From Gemmatimonadota bacterium (GTDB taxonomy: Bacteria > Gemmatimonadota > Gemmatimonadetes > Gemmatimonadales > Gemmatimonadaceae): a DNA stretch of 64,000 nt. Each line of letters opens with the position of its first letter. Position 1 is the first letter of the stretch. The translations under genes were made by a program, and so were the position numbers. Shown piece by piece: positions 58,892-64,000 of the stretch. Below the pieces are notes generated by a model that searched no databases, was not told the origin of the DNA, and worked only from the letters and a program-made list of their open reading frames with translations. The stretch spans positions 62,001 to 126,000 of the forward strand of contig JAJTGR010000033.1 in NCBI GenBank assembly GCA_021299375.1, in the 5' to 3' direction.

Positions 58892-60550
58892 CTACGGCCT
58901 GTACCCCAAGCTGAACGCGAGCCGAGTCCGATCGCCGCCCGGCTGCAAACGTGAGGGTAGCCGCGTGCTTGGAGATGCCTGCTCGCCGCGCAGTTGCACG
59001 AATACCGTGCGTCCCTTCACGGCCCGCTGCAGCGACAGCCACGCCGCCCATGCGGACGCTTCCGCCGCGTCATAGGCGAGCTCCGTTGCTTGCAGCCGAC
59101 GGTAGTTGGCGCCGCGATTGACGTTCGGTACTTGCCCGCTGGGTGTGCGGTTGGCCCACGACGCGCCGAGCGCCACGGACGTCGCCCCGAAATGCCGCGC
59201 CAGCTCACCACTCACGAACGGCGTCGCGACATCGACCCGGGCGGCAAGGTCGGCCACGAAATCCTCCCGCACGTATTCGCGGTTGGTGACGCCGGCTATC
59301 ACACCGGCTTGCCACCGGCTCCACCGCCGCCGCACATCCAACTCGGCGGCCTGCTGCGCGTCGCTCCCGCGAATGGCGAGCCCCGGGAGGTCGCTCCGGC
59401 GCCCTTCGCCATCAAACGACAGCGCGTGAGCCACCAGCATCACATCAGTGCGGGTGCCCAGTGCGCGGGATATTTGCAATCGCGTCTCGGATCCGTCGAG
59501 CCGCCAGGCATCGGTTGGACGCACCCGTGCGGTGATCTGGAAGTATTGATCGTCCGCTCTCTGACCGGCTTCGTGCGACAGGACCACCACCGTTCCCAAC
59601 AGGGTAACGTCGAGACTGCCACCAATCGCGGATGCCCGGCGGTCGTGCCGCACGAATACCGGTGGGCCGGTCAGTGCAATGCCGGCGGGTTCATCCAAAC
59701 CCTGCACGGAGTACAGCACGGTCGCCAGAGGATTGGCGCTTAACACAAACGTTTCAGTTGGCTCAGACCACCGATAGAATCCGCCCACGCGCACGCGTCC
59801 CAGCAGCCGGCGTTCGACGCCGACCGCAAGGCTTGGGGTGGCCCATCGCCCCGTGCGTCGCAGCGGAAAATCGATGGAGTTGTGTTCGCGCGAGTCGAGT
59901 CCACCACTCAGGCCAACGCCAAAGCCCCCAACGAGCCACCCCAATGCGCCTTCGAGGCGGGCGCGGGTGCGCTGCATGGGTGGGCGAACTGAATCGGTCA
60001 CCACGAAAGGCGACGTCATGCCGGCGCTCACGCGCTGGGTGAACGCCGAGACCTCGTGGTACTCCTGGTCGATCACGAAGCGTCCCATGGCCATACCGCG
60101 CGATCCGACCGGCGACCAGCCGCCGCCGATCAGTTGCGAGGCCGCACCGCGCGCCATGTCGAACGGTCGATGAAAGTCACCGCGCTCCTGTGCCCGTTGT
60201 ACGCGCAGTTCACCGAATCGACGCGACGGTTCGCGTGCCCGCAGAAAATCGCTTGCCAGCGCTCCGGGAGCGCCCGTCAACATGAATGCTCCGGCGACCG
60301 GCGATGGGCCGTCGAGCACGCCGGGCGCCATCGGGGCGCGCACCTCACCACGCGCGACATCGGCCAACGGCCGCAATGGTGACCACGCGCCCAACCATGA
60401 AAGCGTTGTGCTGTTGGTGACGCTGCTCGCGTCGTGTGCGCGAGCCCACGCCGATGGCGGGGCATCCTGCGCCGCCAGGGCGTGGCGTGCAGGGAGCGTC
60501 GCCAGAAACGCACCAGCCACTGCGGCCCGTAGCGTAAGCACGCGGGTCAT
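58892..60550 (-). CDS. Outer-membrane beta-barrel protein (DUF6850-like)
   Basis: This 552-residue protein has a signal peptide ending near ALAAQ (about 1-27). Alternating-residue strands run through the remainder, for example RVRVGGFYRWSE, TVVVLSHEAGQ and RTRLAFSLGYRP, with the final strand ending the protein as in barrel proteins. A GGGWSPVGSRGMAMGRFV segment is present near 140. The domain order resembles the DUF6850 outer-membrane barrels that accompany DUF4876 lipoproteins; that link is from memory of the family, not searched. Its ATG overlaps the TonB receptor stop (ATGA), so the two are made together. Confidence 0.72.
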   Translation of the reverse strand: MTRVLTLRAAVAGAFLATLPARHALAAQDAPPSAWARAHDASSVTNSTTLSWLGAWSPLRPLADVARGEVRAPMAPGVLDGPSPVAGAFMLTGAPGALASDFLRAREPSRRFGELRVQRAQERGDFHRPFDMARGAASQLIGGGWSPVGSRGMAMGRFVIDQEYHEVSAFTQRVSAGMTSPFVVTDSVRPPMQRTRARLEGALGWLVGGFGVGLSGGLDSREHNSIDFPLRRTGRWATPSLAVGVERRLLGRVRVGGFYRWSEPTETFVLSANPLATVLYSVQGLDEPAGIALTGPPVFVRHDRRASAIGGSLDVTLLGTVVVLSHEAGQRADDQYFQITARVRPTDAWRLDGSETRLQISRALGTRTDVMLVAHALSFDGEGRRSDLPGLAIRGSDAQQAAELDVRRRWSRWQAGVIAGVTNREYVREDFVADLAARVDVATPFVSGELARHFGATSVALGASWANRTPSGQVPNVNRGANYRRLQATELAYDAAEASAWAAWLSLQRAVKGRTVFVQLRGEQASPSTRLPSRLQPGGDRTRLAFSLGYRP

Positions 60551-63405
60551 TGGGCGCTCCGAAACAAGCCAGTAGTGGGCAGCGTGAGCTCCGCCCCGAA
60601 CCGTGAACTGGGCAGGGCCCGCACGGCGCCACCGCTACTGATGGTCAGGAACTTGTCGGTGACGTTGTACACGTAGAACGAAAGGCGTCCGTTGCCGGCA
60701 ATGGATTTCGCGACCTGCAGGGTCATCACCCAATCATCCGGTGAGGTGAAGCGGCCGGCGATGGTGCTGGCACGTTGTTGCCGCAGGTCGCGAAACTCCG
60801 AATCGAGCCGCCGCTCAGCGGGCACCGGTACCAGAGTCCCGTTTCGCGTCAGATACCCCGCAAACGATACCGAGTCGGTGGGTGCAAACGTCTGCCGTGA
60901 TTCGCCGAGCCGTTGCTGCACCGTGGCCGTGAGCACCATGCCGAGGTCCGGCTGATGGTGGACCAATCGCCACGTCAGGATTGAACGCGTCGATGTCGTC
61001 GAGAGTCCTTCGTAGTACGCGACCCAACGGATGCCGGTGTCCAGTTGGAATTCCCCGAGCCGGTTGGCCGGACCGAAGTTGCGGTCGTCGGTCACGAAGT
61101 CGGTGGTAATCTGTGCCCCGTTTACCTCCAATCGCGTACGAAGCGCAGGGATGACCGGCAACGTCACCGTGAACTCCACGCCGTGGCTGCGGAGTGTGCC
61201 GCCATTGGCGAAACGGTCGAGGAAAATGGGAATGTCGTCGAAGCTAAGCGGCGGATCGACGATGCGTCCCGGCTGTCCAGTGCCGATGCCGGTATCGGCG
61301 AGCGCGTATCGTGCGCGTTGCAGCGAGGTCGGCTCACGGCGCAGCGTGACTGCGCCGGTGATGCGATCATCAAACCACACGGCGTTGATCGCGCCTCGAC
61401 GCATGCCGCCGTCGAGCTCAAATCCGAACTCCTGCTTCCTGGCCCGAGACAAGCCAAGCGATTCGTTGCGAGGATCGCGAATGAATGTCGTGATGACGGC
61501 GAGTCGCTCGGCGGGATTGGGCGTGTAGCGATTGACGTTGACGAGATCGTAGAACTGCTTCGCAGGATTCAGTTGCGCGACGCTGGGTGCCTTGCTCACC
61601 ACGCCGACGCCGCCTCGCAGTCGCGCCCATGGCCGTGGTGAAATCTGTGTCACCAATCGTGGCTGTAACTGCGCTGAACGGATCCCATCGCCCCATCCTC
61701 GCTCGTGCAACGATTCGAGCCGCAGCCCGGGCTGCACTTCGACGTGCAACCCGCCAAGCCGCGTGGCGACGCGAGTATCCACATAGGCGCCGGTGGTGGC
61801 CAGAGGCGCAATGATGGCAAAGTTCCGGGGACGATCATAACCGGACGTGCCGTTGAATGGACTCGCCTGCGGTGGACGGGCAATGTCGAACTGGTAGCCA
61901 ATCCCATCATTCCACTCGCGTCGCGCCTCGGCGCCGATGCGTAGTTGCGCGGCCACGGCGCCGCGGCGGTTTCGCTCCCACTCCAGCCGAGAATAGAGCA
62001 GTCGTGGCGCCCCCTCGATGGAGTACGCACCAGAATAGGGGCCCTCGACATACGACCCGATGTTGCGCCCTTCCTCCAATCGATCCGTGAAGGGCGTCGT
62101 CGGACGTGACAGGATGCGTGACTCGCGGGTGGTTTGTTCGGTGCGATCCAGTGCGCCCGTCCATTCCAGCAAGCCGCCCGCCAATGCCAGTCGCGCGCGA
62201 GTGCCGAGGCGCAGCCCGCGGTCGTTTTGAAATGAGTTGCGCCCGGGTTCGAGATCGATGCGCTCGGGGGCATCAAAGCGGAGTTGCCACCAGTCGAGAC
62301 GCGAATCGAGGCTGAAGCGCGGTGTGGTACCGGCGGTATTGCGGATGTCGGGAACGGCGCCTAGTTGCAACCGATAGGCCACCTGGCCCGCGCCGCGAAT
62401 GATCGACGTGCTGCTGAGCGTGCGGGCGCTGCGCGTTTCGGCAACGTTTCCGGTGATGGTCAGCGCATGCCGGTCCGATGCGAAGGCGCGACCTCCCACA
62501 ACATTCCCCTCGGCAGTCCGGGGATCGAATCGGCCGGCAAACTCCGGTGAGGCAGCGGCCGCACGCGTGTCCACGATGATAGCACCCTGCGTAAGGTCTC
62601 CCCAGCGCGCCGAGGGGATGCCGCGAATGACTTCCACTCGTTCGAGGGTCGAGGCCGGAATGCGCCGCAGGTCGACACCGCCTCCCGCCGTCGAGGCGCT
62701 CGGGGCAATCTCACCGCGTGCACCGATGCCCTGCAGATTAGCATTGTTGGACAACGGGACGCCGTCGAGCACGATGAGCGTGCCAGCGGCGCCGATATCG
62801 CCGGCTGAGGGACCGTTTACGCCGCCGGCGCCGCCCAAGCCATTTTGCGCCAGCGCCCGAAGCGAGAACTGCGCGCTGGCGTCGAGTCCGGGCGGCTGGA
62901 GTGGCGTACCGGGAATGAGCTCCAGCACGCCTTGCAGGCTCGCGGCGATCTGATTTGCAATGGCGTCACGGTCAATGACGCTGGCGCTTCCCAATTCCCC
63001 GCGTGCGCGACCGGACTGATCGGCGGTGACGATCAGTTGGTCGAGCTGCAAGGCGCTCGTGGCAATGATGAGATCGAGGGTCACGCTTCCCGTGACAGGA
63101 ACGGTGAGCGGCGTTCGGCTGGGGGCGAAGCCGAGTCGTCTGGCTGAGAGCACCTGCGGCCCCGGCGGGGCATTTCGCAGAGTGTAACGTCCGAGTGAGT
63201 CTGTTCGCGTCTGGAGCGCTGTCCCCTCAAGGGACACGGTAGCGCCCGCAAGTCCTGTCGCGCTTCCGCGCACGCGGACAATCCCGGTGATCAGAGTCCC
63301 AGTATCCTGCGCCGCGGCGAGCGGTGCACGCAGCACGAGCGCGGCGCCTGCAACACAGACGGCAATGAGAAGTCTCACGGCGGCGGGCTGGCGCGAGGAA
63401 GGCAT
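60547..63405 (-). CDS. TonB-dependent receptor with N-terminal CarboxypepD-regulatory domain
   Basis: This 952-residue protein has a signal peptide ending near AAAQD (about 1-33). A carboxypeptidase-regulatory-like beta-sandwich follows in about 38-115 (ITGIVRVRGSATGLAGATVSLEG, in part GLAGATVSLEGTA), then a plug domain with LIVLDGVPLSNNANLQGI and LERVEVIRGIPSARWGD, and the barrel. SusC-like systems have this layout, but no SusD-like gene is here. The DUF4876-like lipoprotein may play the lid or partner role (inference). It ends on GLFRSAQ and its stop overlaps the next gene. Upstream, 311 bp of non-coding DNA hold two palindromes that could be operators. Confidence 0.88.
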   Translation of the reverse strand: MPSSRQPAAVRLLIAVCVAGAALVLRAPLAAAQDTGTLITGIVRVRGSATGLAGATVSLEGTALQTRTDSLGRYTLRNAPPGPQVLSARRLGFAPSRTPLTVPVTGSVTLDLIIATSALQLDQLIVTADQSGRARGELGSASVIDRDAIANQIAASLQGVLELIPGTPLQPPGLDASAQFSLRALAQNGLGGAGGVNGPSAGDIGAAGTLIVLDGVPLSNNANLQGIGARGEIAPSASTAGGGVDLRRIPASTLERVEVIRGIPSARWGDLTQGAIIVDTRAAAASPEFAGRFDPRTAEGNVVGGRAFASDRHALTITGNVAETRSARTLSSTSIIRGAGQVAYRLQLGAVPDIRNTAGTTPRFSLDSRLDWWQLRFDAPERIDLEPGRNSFQNDRGLRLGTRARLALAGGLLEWTGALDRTEQTTRESRILSRPTTPFTDRLEEGRNIGSYVEGPYSGAYSIEGAPRLLYSRLEWERNRRGAVAAQLRIGAEARREWNDGIGYQFDIARPPQASPFNGTSGYDRPRNFAIIAPLATTGAYVDTRVATRLGGLHVEVQPGLRLESLHERGWGDGIRSAQLQPRLVTQISPRPWARLRGGVGVVSKAPSVAQLNPAKQFYDLVNVNRYTPNPAERLAVITTFIRDPRNESLGLSRARKQEFGFELDGGMRRGAINAVWFDDRITGAVTLRREPTSLQRARYALADTGIGTGQPGRIVDPPLSFDDIPIFLDRFANGGTLRSHGVEFTVTLPVIPALRTRLEVNGAQITTDFVTDDRNFGPANRLGEFQLDTGIRWVAYYEGLSTTSTRSILTWRLVHHQPDLGMVLTATVQQRLGESRQTFAPTDSVSFAGYLTRNGTLVPVPAERRLDSEFRDLRQQRASTIAGRFTSPDDWVMTLQVAKSIAGNGRLSFYVYNVTDKFLTISSGGAVRALPSSRFGAELTLPTTGLFRSAQ

Positions 63406-63570
63406 TGCGAATACGGGCGATGGAAACGTCGGGCACGGTGCGACAAATACTTGTCAGCCTGATTTGCAGTGTGCTCAACAAGCACAAGTTGCAATGTGCA
63501 GTTGGGAACTGAAAATGGAAACCGAGTGGCAATGAACCGTGCGGCATGATTCCTGGAGGGCCGGCCACTG
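63406..63570 (-). promoter_or_regulatory. Upstream region of the TonB receptor with two short palindromes
   Basis: GACAAATACTTGTC at 63442-63455 (arms GACAA/TTGTC) and GTGCTCAACAAGCAC at 63471-63485 (arms GTGCT/AGCAC) lie 37 and 66 bp before the receptor ATG on the minus strand. Either could bind a regulator. No clear -35/-10 pair can be defined. The 311-bp gap up to 63716 holds no supported gene. Confidence 0.35.
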
Positions 63571-63670
63571 CCGCTGGGAACTGCCACTGCGAGTTGGGGT
63601 AACCGGCCTCTGCAATTGAAGACTGCCTCTGCGGTTCGGGACTGCACCTGCGGTCTGGGATGGAAAGTGC
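63571..63670 (+). repeat. Degenerate ~20-bp tandem repeat, right edge of lower-GC island
   Basis: About five adjoining units, such as CTGCCACTGCGAGTTGGGG, CTGCCTCTGCGGTTCGGGA and CTGCACCTGCGGTCTGGGA, match the repeat family seen at 55609-55700 in the same orientation. They lie just before a secreted-protein gene on the plus strand. Confidence 0.6.
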
Positions 63671-63716
63671 GGGGGCGCCATCCGCACCTGCGACTGCGGT
63701 GCCACTCAAGAGACCA

Positions 63717-64000
63717 ATGACGAATTCACTCCGACTGACTCCAGTCATCGCCACCCTGCTCCTCGCGACCTCCCCGCTCGGCGCGCAGACCCGCGGCGCG
63801 CAGGTCACCCTGCAAGCGGGGATTGCCTCGGCCGCCGACGCCTACCAATCGAACTGCGGGCACTCAAGTCTCGCGTTCGGAGTCGACGTGCAAGGCAAGG
63901 GACGAGTCTTCCCCCAGGCGTCGCTCGAGCGCTTCACCGGGGCCGGTGGCGGCGACGTACTCTGCATCCCGGCGCCGACCGCGGGTGGCTCGACAGTGGG
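63717..64000 (+). CDS. Secreted hypothetical protein (3' end off window)
   Basis: The first 94 codons are present. An ATG at 63717 opens a signal peptide (SLRLTPVIATLLLATSPLGAQ, about residues 4-24) with cleavage probably after GAQ. The mature start, QVTLQAGIASAADAYQSNCG and VFPQASLERFTGAGGGDVLC (in part ASLERFTGAGGGDV), has two cysteines and looks like a beta-rich envelope protein. I do not recognise a family from this part. No clear ribosome site is seen before the ATG, which lies just after the right-hand tandem repeat. Confidence 0.65.
   Translation, partial: MTNSLRLTPVIATLLLATSPLGAQTRGAQVTLQAGIASAADAYQSNCGHSSLAFGVDVQGKGRVFPQASLERFTGAGGGDVLCIPAPTAGGSTV

Overview
This window is high-GC DNA (about 70% in the core-gene lines I counted) with densely packed, often 4-nt overlapping genes, outer-membrane TonB receptors, a flagellin/chemotaxis block containing both CheZ and a CheX-like phosphatase, and large PIG-L and SPFH proteins. 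Together these suggest a Gram-negative, flagellated soil-type bacterium, most likely of the Gemmatimonadota. That placement is inference from gene content; no rRNA or tRNA gene was seen.

Layout. (1) 1-10100, minus strand: a sugar-nucleotide and glycosyltransferase region (NAD-dependent epimerase, RmlC-like cupin, RmlD-like reductase, UDP-GlcNAc 2-epimerase, sugar transferase cut by the left edge), then an FAD-dependent oxidase and two TPR-plus-glycosyltransferase genes that abut the flagellin gene. Two of these minus-strand units carry strong sigma-54 type -24/-12 promoters. I read the region as a flagellin-glycosylation locus. (2) 10281-22438, plus strand: flagellin, fliD, fliS, a FlgN-like gene, flgM, cheY, cheZ, cheA, cheW, cheR, cheD, a receiver protein, a cheX-like gene and cheB. 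Four sigma-28 (FliA) promoters can be read directly, upstream of flagellin, flgM, cheA and cheW. (3) 22462-44121: housekeeping and accessory genes, including a small histidine kinase, AlkA-like glycosylase, TIGR01777 epimerase, SPFH protein, a DapA-like/epimerase pair, PlsC, CDGSH protein, SufE, copper amine oxidase, a HlyD-ABC exporter, aldo/keto reductase, MsrPQ, a PAS-GGDEF-EAL protein and an RlmL-like methyltransferase. (4) 44338-47841: a NadR-like kinase and PnuC-like transporter divergent from a TonB receptor controlled by a TPP riboswitch. (5) 47842-55608: a palindromic repeat, a decayed M20 peptidase, a DUF2256 protein, a GAF histidine kinase, 2-oxoglutarate dehydrogenase E1 and a large PIG-L protein. 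(6) 55609-63716: a lower-GC island (about 58% in sampled lines) edged on both sides by degenerate ~20-bp tandem repeats. It encodes a TlpA-like thioredoxin, a DUF4876-like surface lipoprotein, an eight-cysteine secreted peptide, an outer-membrane barrel protein and a CarboxypepD-reg/TonB receptor. (7) 63717-64000: the start of a secreted protein cut by the right edge.

The two parts most worth pursuing are the flagellin modification locus with its divided sigma-54/sigma-28 control, and the cysteine-rich peptide/TlpA/lipoprotein/TonB island, which looks like a surface or secretion-uptake system with no described function.
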